Source: Desulfuromonadaceae bacterium
GTDB taxonomy: Bacteria > Desulfobacterota > Desulfuromonadia > Geobacterales > Pseudopelobacteraceae
Length of the DNA: 62,994 nt
Assembly: GCA_028687585.1 (NCBI GenBank)
Contig: JAQTZV010000030.1
Span: forward strand, 1 to 62,994
Reading direction: 5' to 3'
In this document: positions 43,341 to 52,638 of the stretch, one piece after another
Layout of the letters: the number at the start of each line of letters is the position of its first letter
Numbering within the stretch: position 1 is the stretch's first letter
Notes under the pieces: model-generated
What the model was told of the DNA's origin: nothing
Database searches by the model: none
Seen by the model: only the letters and a program-made list of their open reading frames with translations
Made by a program: the position numbers and the translations under genes

Positions 43341-43470
43341 TCTGGGGAAAATATCGAGCAGGTAAAGACCGATCTGGAGCGGCTGGGCTGGCGGGTGATA
43401 ACCGTCTGGGAGTGTGATCTTCGGGAACCGGAACATCTGGCGGGTCGGTTTAAAGAAATTGTGAATAGGG
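43341..43470 (+). pseudogene. vsr C-terminal fragment
   Basis: Within a short ORF the segment SGENIEQVKTDLERLGWRV, then I-T-V-W-E-C-D-L, matches the C-terminal 40 residues of Vsr endonucleases (the GWRVxxVWEC signature). Together with the fragment at 39394 it would be the two ends of a vsr gene whose catalytic middle is lost. The ORF start is not natural for Vsr. Confidence 0.75.
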
Positions 43471-43570
43471 AATTGAAAGGCAGAACAAATAATCGCATTG
43501 TTTTTCCGGTATTCCCATAATGTACGAAACAGGCAGATTTTTTACTCTTTTACGACAAGAGGGTTGACGT

Positions 43571-44494
43571 ATGCGCAGGAATAGAAATGTACCGGTTCCC
43601 AATAACAGTTTCACCGATTTTTTGCTCTATATCTCCTCTAACGGCAAGATAAAGGTAGAAGTGTTTCTGCATGATGAGAACATCTGGCTCTCACAGGAAA
43701 AGATTGCCGCGTTGTTCGGCGTGCAGCGTCCGGCAATCACCAAGCATCTGAAAAACATCTTTGATAGTGGTGAGTTAGCAGAATATTCAGTTAGTTCCAT
43801 TTTGGAACATACTGCCGCAGACGGTAAAAACTATAAGACAAAATTCTACAATCTTGACGCAATTATCTCTGTTGGTTATCGCGTTAACTCCACCCAGGCA
43901 ACCCATTTCCGCATCTGGGCAACCGAGCGGTTGCGGGAGTACATCATCAAGGGCTTTACCATGGATGATGAACGGCTGAAAAACCCGAACACCATCTTTG
44001 GTAAGGACTATTTTGAGGAGCAGTTAGCCCGCATTCGCGATATCCGGTCCAGTGAACGGCGCTTTTATCAGAAAATTACAGATATTTATTCCCAGTGCAG
44101 CGCGGATTATGATGCGAACAGCGAGATTACCAAACTATTTTTCGCCACGGTTCAAAACAAGCTCCACTGGGCGATTAAGCGGTGGGTAAACTCTAAAGAA
44201 GAATTACGCCGGTTGTTTCAGTTTTCAGATCAGTTTCATGCCGATGAGCTGCCGACCAAGGCGGGGATTGACAAGCTCGACAAGCTGCGCTTTCGTGATT
44301 TTCTCCGTGATGTCTGCAAGCAGGATTACCCTGACTCCTCCTCTGAGCTTCTTCGGCTGTTACAAAACATGAATTTGGCCACTGAAGACGGCGTGCTGAA
44401 TCTGGCCGGGGTACTCATGTTTGCCGAACGTCCCGAATGGATCAAACCCCAGTTTGTGGTCAAGGCCAGACAAGGGAGCATTATGACTCACTAG
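43571..44494 (+). pseudogene. chimeric ORF: RhuM N-terminus fused to AlbA_2/RecG-like fragment
   Basis: Residues 1-201 are a RhuM-family protein (VEVFLHDENIWLSQEKIAAL, then KHLKNIFDSGEL and the RIWATERLREYIIKGF core). It breaks at KLHWAI where the family normally continues. From about 44174 the ORF becomes a middle piece of an AlbA_2-type ATP-binding protein (DFLRDVCKQDYPDSSSELLR, then NLAGVLMFAERPEWIKPQF) and stops soon after. The join keeps the frame, so a fusion protein could be made, but both parts are incomplete. A deletion between two island genes is the simplest origin. Confidence 0.7.
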
Positions 44495-44671
44495 CCGAGG
44501 ATTACGAAACGTATTCAAACGTCGCAGCTACTACTCGTTATTAAGCAGGCTCTCCAGAATTCCACACGTAAGCAGCGTGCTGGTCTCAAACTGTTCCGCC
44601 GGCAGACTGATTTTAACTCAACATTATCCTTTAACAAGTCACTTGATTATTAATGGTTAGTATGATAGCCT

Positions 44672-44699
44672 TTAATAACTTGTTTAACTATCAAGGGAT
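44672..44699. repeat. dispersed 28-bp repeat, copy 2
   Basis: TTTAATA, two bases, then TTGTTTAACTATCAAGGG, ending 6 bases before the Fic start. Copy 1 lies upstream of degP at 30749-30776. Here it occupies the translation-start region of fic. Confidence 0.7.
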
Positions 44700-44705
44700 A
44701 TTTCC

Positions 44706-45872
44706 ATGAAGAAGAACGATCTCAGCCCAGCTCGGCAAAAGCAACTCGTTCCGGTAACTTCACATTCAGGAGCGTTTGCTGTTGTCCCACCAGCTCCCCC
44801 ACGGTTCATACCCTCAAAAGGCATCATAAAGGAAATCATTCATGCCCACGAGGCGCTTGGTGAACTCCGAGTCTCCACGGCACGACTGCCCAACCCGAAC
44901 CTTGTTACCAGGACATTTGACCGACGTGAGGCAGTTCGGAGCAGTCAAATCGAGGGGACCAGTTCGGATATGAATCAGCTGTTCACCTATGAAGCCACCG
45001 GCAGCGATGAAGGCTTACCGGCTGATGTGCGTGTCACCCTGAACTACGTCAAAGCCCTTGAAGTCGGCCTGAACGTGGTCAGAGATCGTGGCCTGTCGGC
45101 GGTTAATGAAGCTTTGATTAAGGAACTGCACCGCAACCTGATGAGCGGCACTGATTATCGAGGAGCCATTGGCGAGTATCGAGACATACAGAACTGGATC
45201 GGCGGCAGCAGGATTTACCATGCCCGCTTTGTCCCGCCCACTGCCGGGAATGTCCCGAACTGCATGAAAGAACTGATCGACTTTCTCCATGATGTGCCTG
45301 CGGAAGAAGATATGTACGAAGTGCCGGTTGTCATCCGTCTGGCAATCGCCCATGCGCAGTTCGAGACGATTCATCCTTTTGTCGATGGTAATGGCCGTGT
45401 CGGTCGTCTACTGTTGCCGGTCATGCTGGCTGCGGAAGGATATCTGCCGGTTTATATTGCCGGGTATCTGAAAAACTATCAGCAGGAGTACTACGACCGG
45501 CTGGCAGGTGTACAGTTGCGAGAAGAGTGGCAACCGTGGATTCAGTTCTTCGCCACAGCGGTTGAAGAGTCGGTCAAGGAATCAATCCATACGGCTTCCG
45601 CGTTGGAAAACCTATTGCGACAGTGGGAAGAGCGGATAGCTGAATTGCGTGTCAGGTCTGATTCGGCGGTCAACAAGTTGCCGCAGCTACTGATAGGCAG
45701 ACCGGTCATTACTGCCCGGCAGGTAGAATCGGAACTCGGTGTTTCGTTTCCGGCAGCCAATAATGCCCTAATCAAACTGGCAGAAATAGACATCCTCACC
45801 ATTCCGTATGAGCAACAGCGTAACCGTACCTTTGTTGCCCATGAAGCAATTGACATTCTTAACAGCAGGTAG
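44706..45872 (+). CDS. Fic-family AMP-transferase
   Basis: A 388-residue protein. The inhibitory helix motif SSQIEG (E83) precedes a Fic_N region, and the active site is HPFVDGNGRVGR starting at H223. A C-terminal winged helix (about 330-388, RQVESELGVSFPAANNALI) could bind DNA. Class II Fic enzymes of this layout attach AMP to target proteins and inhibit themselves through the Glu. A putative repeat-type operator lies at its 5' end. It appears intact and could be a standalone toxin. Confidence 0.92.
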   Translation: MKKNDLSPARQKQLVPVTSHSGAFAVVPPAPPRFIPSKGIIKEIIHAHEALGELRVSTARLPNPNLVTRTFDRREAVRSSQIEGTSSDMNQLFTYEATGSDEGLPADVRVTLNYVKALEVGLNVVRDRGLSAVNEALIKELHRNLMSGTDYRGAIGEYRDIQNWIGGSRIYHARFVPPTAGNVPNCMKELIDFLHDVPAEEDMYEVPVVIRLAIAHAQFETIHPFVDGNGRVGRLLLPVMLAAEGYLPVYIAGYLKNYQQEYYDRLAGVQLREEWQPWIQFFATAVEESVKESIHTASALENLLRQWEERIAELRVRSDSAVNKLPQLLIGRPVITARQVESELGVSFPAANNALIKLAEIDILTIPYEQQRNRTFVAHEAIDILNSR

Positions 45873-45950
45873 CTCTTTAGAAGGTTCCAGTGCTGCTGAC
45901 TATTGCAGGAAATATATAGTAATTAGTTCACCCCCCAAGGGAGATTTCAG

Positions 45951-46181
45951 ATGCCTATAAAGCCACACAATAGTGATAGATGGCCACCAAGAGTAAAAAT
46001 CAACATTTACGACATGGAAAAACGGCGAATTAAAACATCAAAAAATACCCGATACGACCTTAACGATAATTTGATGGAACCTTGGCCATACAGGAAAAGA
46101 ATAGTTTTTTTTGGTATGAAAACTTTCAGTACTAATTGGCCAGTATCGGCAAAACGGAGCAGCAGTCTTTCGAATACTTGA
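45951..46181 (+). CDS. small hypothetical protein
   Basis: A 76-residue ORF with AAGGGAG before the ATG. It begins MPIKPHNSDRWPPRVKINIY and is rich in Lys/Arg and aromatic residues. No family is recognised. It lies at the right edge of the defence island, between fic and the lipoprotein cluster. Confidence 0.4.
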   Translation: MPIKPHNSDRWPPRVKINIYDMEKRRIKTSKNTRYDLNDNLMEPWPYRKRIVFFGMKTFSTNWPVSAKRSSSLSNT

Positions 46182-46215
46182 ACTCGTATTCAATAAGTAA
46201 CCAGGAAGGATTACT

Positions 46216-47745
46216 GTGATAAAAATACTACTCAATATTCAATCGCAGCTCCTGTTTTTTGCTTTCACACTCCTGGCTGGCTGCGGCGGAGGTTCCGGCT
46301 CCAATTCAACCGCAGCGCTGGGCGCCAAAAACCTTAACATAATCTTTGTGGCAAGCCCGGATTTGGCGTACCCCGCTTTAGATCACCCGGCGCATGCAGA
46401 CATCAATCGAACCACTGCAAACCTAACCAGTCAGGGATTGCAACGTTCACTTCAGATGGCCACGTTTCTGAAACAGCAGGTTCTCGGGGGGGAAAATGTA
46501 AACGGAATTTATGCGCTTTCACCGATGACCCATCTGCAGACCGCAAATAATTACCCGGACATGGCCTCAATCGGCTTCATTCAACAGTTTGCCCTTCTCA
46601 ACAAAAGCACGTTTTCCAACTACACCGGCAACAGCTTCCCGATCAATGTAGCGTATGCTCAAGGGTCAGTGCCAGTACCCGACGGTGTCATTGAGCCTGT
46701 CGCTGGGGCGTTTTGGCCTGGATCGCCTGCATACGGCACTACCTCTACCGGACTTGATTTCAATAACACCAACGGCAACAACGATACATTGGTATCAGGT
46801 ATCATCAGTAACAATCAAACCGGTTATCATGTTTTCTCCGCACCGTGGGAGACAATCAGCGCCCTGATGTCAAGCATCAATGCACAGCATGGATATAACC
46901 TGAATCTTCCGACAACCTATATGGGCCCGAACTATGTCTATGCCATATCTATCCCTACGGCCGGATGCGCCAGCCTGGTTACGTACAACAGCAATCTGAA
47001 TCCTCCTGCCACGTACCCTGTTTTGCCCACGCCAGTGGCTAGCGCTGCATGCACTCACTCCGAGCAATCCTATTTCAAAACAGTACTGACTGGTGGAGTA
47101 GGTGACGTCCAGATACCGTCGAACGCCAATACCAACCAAAGGGTTTACATTGTCCGGCACGCAGATGCGCATCCTGATCCTGCATTTAAATTTGAAGATG
47201 GCAATTATGTGGCTGCAGGACAATGGCGTGCGTTGGCACTCTCCAACGCGTTACGTGGCAAAATAAGTCCCAACATGGTCTATTCCATCGATCCTGCTCA
47301 GTGGTTCCCGGTTTCCAAAACGTTTAACGTTTCATACGTCAGACCTTCACTAACAATTCTGCCCTACGCTATCGATAATAATTTGCCTTTTTCTCTGGTA
47401 TCGAGTTTCGAGCTGGGGGTCGATCCGGTCGATCAAAACACAGCCCAGACCACGAGTAATTTTTTCTTTACCGGTGGTACGTTCTCCAATCAAACCATCC
47501 TGCTGGCATGGGAATCAGGTCATATCAGACCGCTTTTAAATGCACTCATAGCAACCTATAGCGCCACCGCCCCGCTCCTCCCGACTGCTCAAACACTGAC
47601 AGTACCGAAGGGTGGCTGGCCGAGTAGTGACTACGACACTATCTGGACCGTGATACTTGACGCTCAGGGCAACCTGACGGTGGATAACGAACTGTGCGAA
47701 GGGATAGACTCCACGAAGCTGCCGGCGACTGCTCCGCTGTTCTGA
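46216..47745 (+). CDS. histidine-phosphatase-like lipoprotein
   Basis: A 509-residue lipoprotein with lipobox LLAGC (Cys at about residue 23). Residue 314-315 are in YIVRHADAHPDP, resembling the RHG motif of phosphoglycerate-mutase-like phosphatases, and AWESGHIRPLL near 430 supplies a second His. The N-terminal 300 residues include an RHG-less domain of unclear fold. It is predicted in the envelope and would remove phosphate from small substrates. It opens the exported-enzyme cluster. Confidence 0.65.
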   Translation: MIKILLNIQSQLLFFAFTLLAGCGGGSGSNSTAALGAKNLNIIFVASPDLAYPALDHPAHADINRTTANLTSQGLQRSLQMATFLKQQVLGGENVNGIYALSPMTHLQTANNYPDMASIGFIQQFALLNKSTFSNYTGNSFPINVAYAQGSVPVPDGVIEPVAGAFWPGSPAYGTTSTGLDFNNTNGNNDTLVSGIISNNQTGYHVFSAPWETISALMSSINAQHGYNLNLPTTYMGPNYVYAISIPTAGCASLVTYNSNLNPPATYPVLPTPVASAACTHSEQSYFKTVLTGGVGDVQIPSNANTNQRVYIVRHADAHPDPAFKFEDGNYVAAGQWRALALSNALRGKISPNMVYSIDPAQWFPVSKTFNVSYVRPSLTILPYAIDNNLPFSLVSSFELGVDPVDQNTAQTTSNFFFTGGTFSNQTILLAWESGHIRPLLNALIATYSATAPLLPTAQTLTVPKGGWPSSDYDTIWTVILDAQGNLTVDNELCEGIDSTKLPATAPLF

Positions 47746-47871
47746 ATATTCCGCTGGTGGGAGGAAAAATGAAGCTGCTTCCTGCACGGTAACTAACCGT
47801 AACGGTTGACACTTATACGGAGCGAATTCGTGGATATAACCAAAAATAAATCGAAATCAAAGGGAGGCTTC

Positions 47872-48906
47872 ATGCAGTCTGTCAAATGGCTTGTTCTTTT
47901 ACTGTTTGCTATTTCCTTTCTTATCAATGGATGCGGCGGCAACGATGTGCAACCGGATAAATGGACCTATGCCGTGTATTGCGATGCCCGTGGCGATAAT
48001 GACACGAACAATCTCACTAAATCGGGTGTAAACGAGGCAGTGGTCAATTCCGTGGCCACGGATATGGTGAAGGAAGAGGTCGAGCTGGTCATTTTCCCGG
48101 GAGATATGGTGAGTGGCTGGTGGGCGACCACGACACCGTACGCCAGCCAGTTTGCAACATGGCGCAATGCGATGGCGCCGGTCTATGAGGCGGGCATTAA
48201 GGTCTATCCGGTTCGGGGAAACCATGAGGTAGGTAATACGGACTTTTATCCTTATCCATGGCCGCCGGGTTCAAGCCCCACACCGACGATAATTCCCGAC
48301 GCCGACCTCATGACGGCGTATTTCAATGCGTTTTCCGATCCGTGGATTCCGGCCACCGGGCCGGCTGGTGAAGAGGGGCTTACCTATAGCTTTGTCTACA
48401 AAAACGCCTTCTTTGTCGGAATGGATCAGAGCGTTAATCCGTACCGGGTAAATCAGGCATGGCTGGACACGCAACTGGCGCAGAATACCCAGCCGCACAC
48501 CTTCGTGTATGGCCATACCCCGGCATTCCGGGTCGGACACACCGACTCGCTGGCCTATTACCCGGTGGACCGCGACTTGTTCTGGAACAGCCTCGGTAAT
48601 GCCGGTGTCCGGATGTACTTCAGCGGCCACGACCATCTCTATAACCGGGCGCATATCCAGGATCAGGCCGGGCACACCATCTACCAGGTGTTGACCGGTG
48701 CCGGCGGGGCGCCATTCAATACCTGGACACCGCCCTATGCCGAAGGTGACAAGGTGGTTGGCGATTTTCACCAGGAAGGAAAAAACGGCTATGTCCTTGT
48801 AACGGTTGACGGTCCGCATGTGAAAATGAGGTGGAAATCGCTTTCAAGTGCTAACGGGCAGGATGTCTGGACAACGGAGGATACGCTTGTATACACGGTG
48901 AACTGA
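47872..48906 (+). CDS. metallophosphoesterase lipoprotein (purple acid phosphatase-like)
   Basis: A 344-residue calcineurin-like phosphoesterase. The ATG at 47872 follows AAAGGGAGG. A lipobox LINGC places it in the envelope. Metal ligand blocks are CDARGD, FPGDMV, RGNHE, YGHTPAF and SGHDHLY, all in the usual order. It probably hydrolyses phosphate esters outside the cytoplasm. It lies between the phosphatase lipoprotein and a second metallophosphoesterase. Confidence 0.88.
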   Translation: MQSVKWLVLLLFAISFLINGCGGNDVQPDKWTYAVYCDARGDNDTNNLTKSGVNEAVVNSVATDMVKEEVELVIFPGDMVSGWWATTTPYASQFATWRNAMAPVYEAGIKVYPVRGNHEVGNTDFYPYPWPPGSSPTPTIIPDADLMTAYFNAFSDPWIPATGPAGEEGLTYSFVYKNAFFVGMDQSVNPYRVNQAWLDTQLAQNTQPHTFVYGHTPAFRVGHTDSLAYYPVDRDLFWNSLGNAGVRMYFSGHDHLYNRAHIQDQAGHTIYQVLTGAGGAPFNTWTPPYAEGDKVVGDFHQEGKNGYVLVTVDGPHVKMRWKSLSSANGQDVWTTEDTLVYTVN

Positions 48907-49028
48907 AAGATTAGGGGGTAAAAGTGATTTACAATGATTCGAAGTATAGCAGCGGTGCCAAAGGTTCAGAAAAGAGCATTGGGCTAACACATCGTCACCA
49001 AAAAAGGTTTAACAGAAAAGGAGCAATT

Positions 49029-50810
49029 ATGAACATGCGCTACAGTAATTTCAGGTTCTTCGGTTTGTTTTGTGTCCTTATACTTCAATTACAGTTGGCT
49101 GCATGTGGAGGTGGCGGCGATTCCACTGGTCAGCAACCTCCAGAATGGCCAATAGCCAAAGAAGTTTTTACCACCGCCGAACAGCAGATCCTCCCCATCG
49201 GGCTGCCTGATTCCACTCCGCATATAAATCCGCGGGATGTATCGCTCTATGAGATATTCGGCTATAGTGCCTGGCAGGTAGGAGCCGGCCAGTCCCCTGT
49301 GAAACGGACTGATCTTGCGCCCGGTAATGCCGCAACAAATGCAGCGCATCTATTGACGTTTTTTACCATCACCGACGTTCACATCACTGACAAGGAATCT
49401 CCGGCCCAGGTGAATTATCTCGGATGGAGCGCACCGTATGGCCTTGGTTCTTATGAACTGTCCGGCGCTTATGCCCCCACTATTCTCGCGACCACTCAAG
49501 TTCTGGATGCCGCCGTTCAGACGATCAACGCCCTGCACAAAAAGACCCCCTTTGATTTTGGTATCGCTCTGGGCGATGCCATCAACAACGCTCAATACAA
49601 CGAACTGAGATGGTATATCGACGTTCTCGACGGCAAGATTATTACCCCCAGCTCCGGGTCACATGTGGGGGCTGACACCATCGATTACCAGAAGCCTTTT
49701 AAGGCTGTCGGCCTCAACAAGGCGATCCCCTGGTATCAGACCATCGGCAACCACGATCAGTTTATGATGGGTTCATACATAGAAACCGCCAAAACCCAGG
49801 CCGCGCATATCGGAACCGCAATTCTTAACGCCAATGAGACTATCGGGGCGCCACCCACGGCCGCAGGTATGGCAGGGTATGGATTTTACATGGGCGTGGT
49901 TGATGGTTCGACTCCCAATGGGGATATCATCGGAGCAGGGCCGGAGTCACTCTTTCCTGTCCCGCCGACGGTAGTTGCGGATCCGGATCGTCGTTCACTC
50001 GAAACTGCTAATTCCACAAGTCTTAATTGGATGAAAGAGTTCTTTGCAACCACCTCAAATCCGATCGGTCACGGTTTCACTCAGGCCAATATTGATAATG
50101 ATTTTGCCTCGTATAGCTTCCAGCCGAAGCCGGATGTGCCGATCAAGGTAATCGTGCTTGATGACACCTGCAAAGGATCTGGCCAACTGAGTTATGCCTT
50201 GGGCTGCCTTGATCAGCCCCGCCTTACCTGGCTTACAAACGAATTGCAGAATGGTCAGGATAATAATCAATTGATGATCATCTCTGCCCATGTCCCGATC
50301 TATCCGCAAAACAGTCTTACCGATCCCAGTAAAGGGAACTTTCCATTTTTCCGCACACCGGGGTTTACCGATGCATCATTGCTCGCCGTTCTGCGCGACT
50401 ATCCGAATCTCATAATGTGGATTTCCGGACATCGCCACGTTAATACCGTTACCCCTCATCCTTACAATCCGGCTGATCCAAACGATCATCCTGAAAACAG
50501 CTTCTGGATGGTGGAAACCGCATCGCTCCGTGATTTCCCCCAACATTTTCGTACCTTTGACATTCGCCGCAACAGCGATAACAACATTTCGATTGTGATT
50601 ACCAATGTGGATCCTGCGGTTACAGAAGGAACGCCCGCAGCAAAGTCGCGGGGATATGCGGTCGGCACTTCGAGGATATTTGGTGCCGATGACACTGCCA
50701 CACCGCCAACACGTGCGCTCACTGATTCTAATGCTTACAACGCCGAGCTGGTGAAACAATTGACCCCCATTATGCAAGGGGTAATTGCCACTAAAGGTAC
50801 GGCATTGTAA
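49029..50810 (+). CDS. metallophosphoesterase lipoprotein, TIGR03768-like
   Basis: A 593-residue lipoprotein; the ATG at 49029 has AAAAGGAG before it. Lipobox LAAC. Metal motifs are TITDVHITD (about 117), ALGDAIN, IGNHDQF, SAHVP and SGHRHVN, with a large insertion between blocks. The DVHITDKESPAQ opening resembles the TIGR03768 family. It is larger than the preceding phosphoesterase and has little similarity beyond the ligand blocks. Substrate unknown. Confidence 0.82.
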   Translation: MNMRYSNFRFFGLFCVLILQLQLAACGGGGDSTGQQPPEWPIAKEVFTTAEQQILPIGLPDSTPHINPRDVSLYEIFGYSAWQVGAGQSPVKRTDLAPGNAATNAAHLLTFFTITDVHITDKESPAQVNYLGWSAPYGLGSYELSGAYAPTILATTQVLDAAVQTINALHKKTPFDFGIALGDAINNAQYNELRWYIDVLDGKIITPSSGSHVGADTIDYQKPFKAVGLNKAIPWYQTIGNHDQFMMGSYIETAKTQAAHIGTAILNANETIGAPPTAAGMAGYGFYMGVVDGSTPNGDIIGAGPESLFPVPPTVVADPDRRSLETANSTSLNWMKEFFATTSNPIGHGFTQANIDNDFASYSFQPKPDVPIKVIVLDDTCKGSGQLSYALGCLDQPRLTWLTNELQNGQDNNQLMIISAHVPIYPQNSLTDPSKGNFPFFRTPGFTDASLLAVLRDYPNLIMWISGHRHVNTVTPHPYNPADPNDHPENSFWMVETASLRDFPQHFRTFDIRRNSDNNISIVITNVDPAVTEGTPAAKSRGYAVGTSRIFGADDTATPPTRALTDSNAYNAELVKQLTPIMQGVIATKGTAL

Positions 50811-50867
50811 CGGTCTGCTAAACAGCTGGAATCTGTAATCCTGAATCACTGGAGGTAAAACATAAAA

Positions 50868-52331
50868 ATGCTCACAACATGGATGACACCACTCAGCAAA
50901 TACAGGCTGTACATCGTAACAGCAATAGTCATCGCTTTTTTGGCGCTTGTCGGCAGTCAAATGGCGAGTGGCGCGACGGTCCCGGTGGATCTGATGATTA
51001 CCAACGGTCTGGTTGTCACCATGGATTCCGCTTTGACGGTCATCGAAGGCGGCAGTGTTGCCGTTGACAAGGGTGAAATTGTGGCAGTCGGTCCGGCGTC
51101 AGCCATGAAGGATCGTTACGTTGCGACCCGGACAATTGACGCTGCGGGCAAACTTGTCATGCCCGGTCTGGTGAACAGCCACACCCATGCGGCCATGACC
51201 CTCTTTCGAGGGCTTGCCGACGACCTGCCGCTTGATACCTGGCTGACAAAGCATATCTGGCCAGCCGAGGCGAAATTTATCACCCCGGCTTCGGTCCGCA
51301 TCGGCGCCAATCTGGCGCTGGCAGAGATGATCCGCTCCGGCACGACCACGTTCAGCGACATGTATTTCTTTGCCGACGAACTTGCCCAGGCCGCTAAGAC
51401 AGCCGGCGTCAGGGGTGTTGTGGGGGAGGCAGTCCTCGATTTCCCAACGCCTGACAGTAAATCCCCGCAGGAGAGTTTTGCTGCCATAGAAAAACTGGCT
51501 GCAAAATGGAAAAATGACCCGCTCATTATGATTGCCGTTGCACCGCATTCTCCGTATACCTGCTCTCCGGAAACGCTGAAATCCGCAAAAAAACTTGCTG
51601 ACACCCTGGGGTTGCCGCTTATCATCCATGTTTCCGAAACCCGGAAAGAGGTTTCCGACATAACGGGAAAATATGGCGTACCACCTTTTAAACACCTCGA
51701 CCGTCTCGACTTTTTCGGGGGGACGGTAATTGTAGCCCATGCGGTATATCCAACTCCCGATGAAATCAGGCTCATGGCAGAGAAAAAAGTGGGAGTGGCC
51801 CATAATCCGGAAAGCAACATGAAGCTGGCCAGCGGTGTTGCCCCCGTGCCGGAGATGCTCCGGGCCGGAATCGCTGTAGGGCTTGGCACTGACGGCGCGG
51901 CCAGCAACAACAACCTGAATATGTTCAAGGAGATGAATGCCGCTGCGTTGCTCCAAAAAGTATCACGTTTAGAACCGACGGCAATGACTGCACGAGAGAC
52001 GGTAACAGCGGCAACCATTGGCGGCGCAAAGGTATTGGGGCTGGAAAAGCGGATCGGTTCGCTGGAAAATGGGAAGCGGGCCGACCTTATCATCATTGAC
52101 CTGAATCGCCCGCACCTTGTGCCGCTCTATGATGTGTACTCACTGCTGGTGTATGCAGCAAACGGGGCGGATGTGGAAACAGTATTCATTGAGGGCCGAC
52201 CGGTCATGGAAAACAGGAAGCTTCTTACGCTGGATGAGGGAAGTGTCATGCGGGAGGCACAGAAACTTGCGTTGAAGATCCCGATCTTAAGAGACTCCCC
52301 CGTAGTAAGTTACAAGGCATCACATGAGTAG
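50868..52331 (+). CDS. exported amidohydrolase, MTA/SAH or chlorohydrolase-like deaminase
   Basis: A 487-residue protein with a hydrophobic N-terminus (about 13-31) ending MASGA, a likely signal peptide or anchor, which this family normally lacks. The amidohydrolase has the metal pair H105-x-H107 in NSHTHAAM, then APHSPYTC, HVSETR, VAHAVYP and GTDGAASNNN. This is the layout of methylthioadenosine/adenosylhomocysteine deaminases and AtzB-type enzymes. It would deaminate a purine-like or triazine-like ring in the envelope. Confidence 0.83.
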   Translation: MLTTWMTPLSKYRLYIVTAIVIAFLALVGSQMASGATVPVDLMITNGLVVTMDSALTVIEGGSVAVDKGEIVAVGPASAMKDRYVATRTIDAAGKLVMPGLVNSHTHAAMTLFRGLADDLPLDTWLTKHIWPAEAKFITPASVRIGANLALAEMIRSGTTTFSDMYFFADELAQAAKTAGVRGVVGEAVLDFPTPDSKSPQESFAAIEKLAAKWKNDPLIMIAVAPHSPYTCSPETLKSAKKLADTLGLPLIIHVSETRKEVSDITGKYGVPPFKHLDRLDFFGGTVIVAHAVYPTPDEIRLMAEKKVGVAHNPESNMKLASGVAPVPEMLRAGIAVGLGTDGAASNNNLNMFKEMNAAALLQKVSRLEPTAMTARETVTAATIGGAKVLGLEKRIGSLENGKRADLIIIDLNRPHLVPLYDVYSLLVYAANGADVETVFIEGRPVMENRKLLTLDEGSVMREAQKLALKIPILRDSPVVSYKASHE

Positions 52332-52628
52332 TTTGATTCTCACATCAATGCAAACTTCGGTGGTCGCGGATTATCTAAGAAAACGACTGGACGAGATCAA
52401 CTATCCGGCCTGGAAAAATGATTACTCGAATACTGTTTTTTTCACAGGCAATGCGAATGGGTCATGAACAAATGGGGGCTTGCGCCGAATGAGGGCTCTC
52501 GCCTTGGCGGAAAACTGGCTCATAACATTGTCATGCAGCAAGTCGGGTTGGATACTCTTGACCTGTATATTGCGGACATTAAAAAAGATCTTGCCGACAT
52601 TATGGCAGTAAAAATTCCAAACAAATAG
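52324..52628 (+). pseudogene. histidine decarboxylase C-terminal remnant, frameshifted
   Basis: Two frames together give YLRKRLDEINYPAWKNDYSN, then a frame change near 52441, then EWVMNKWGLAPNEGS and LAHNIVMQQVG, ending LDLYIADIKKDL. This matches the C-terminus of PLP-dependent (group II) histidine decarboxylases. No PLP-binding core remains. It starts within the last codons of the amidohydrolase gene. Confidence 0.7.
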
Positions 52629-52638
52629 AGGGTTGTAA

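Noticed and set aside
43290..43520. 76-residue ORF as a functional small gene
   Set aside because: Its central part is a Vsr C-terminus without the catalytic domain.
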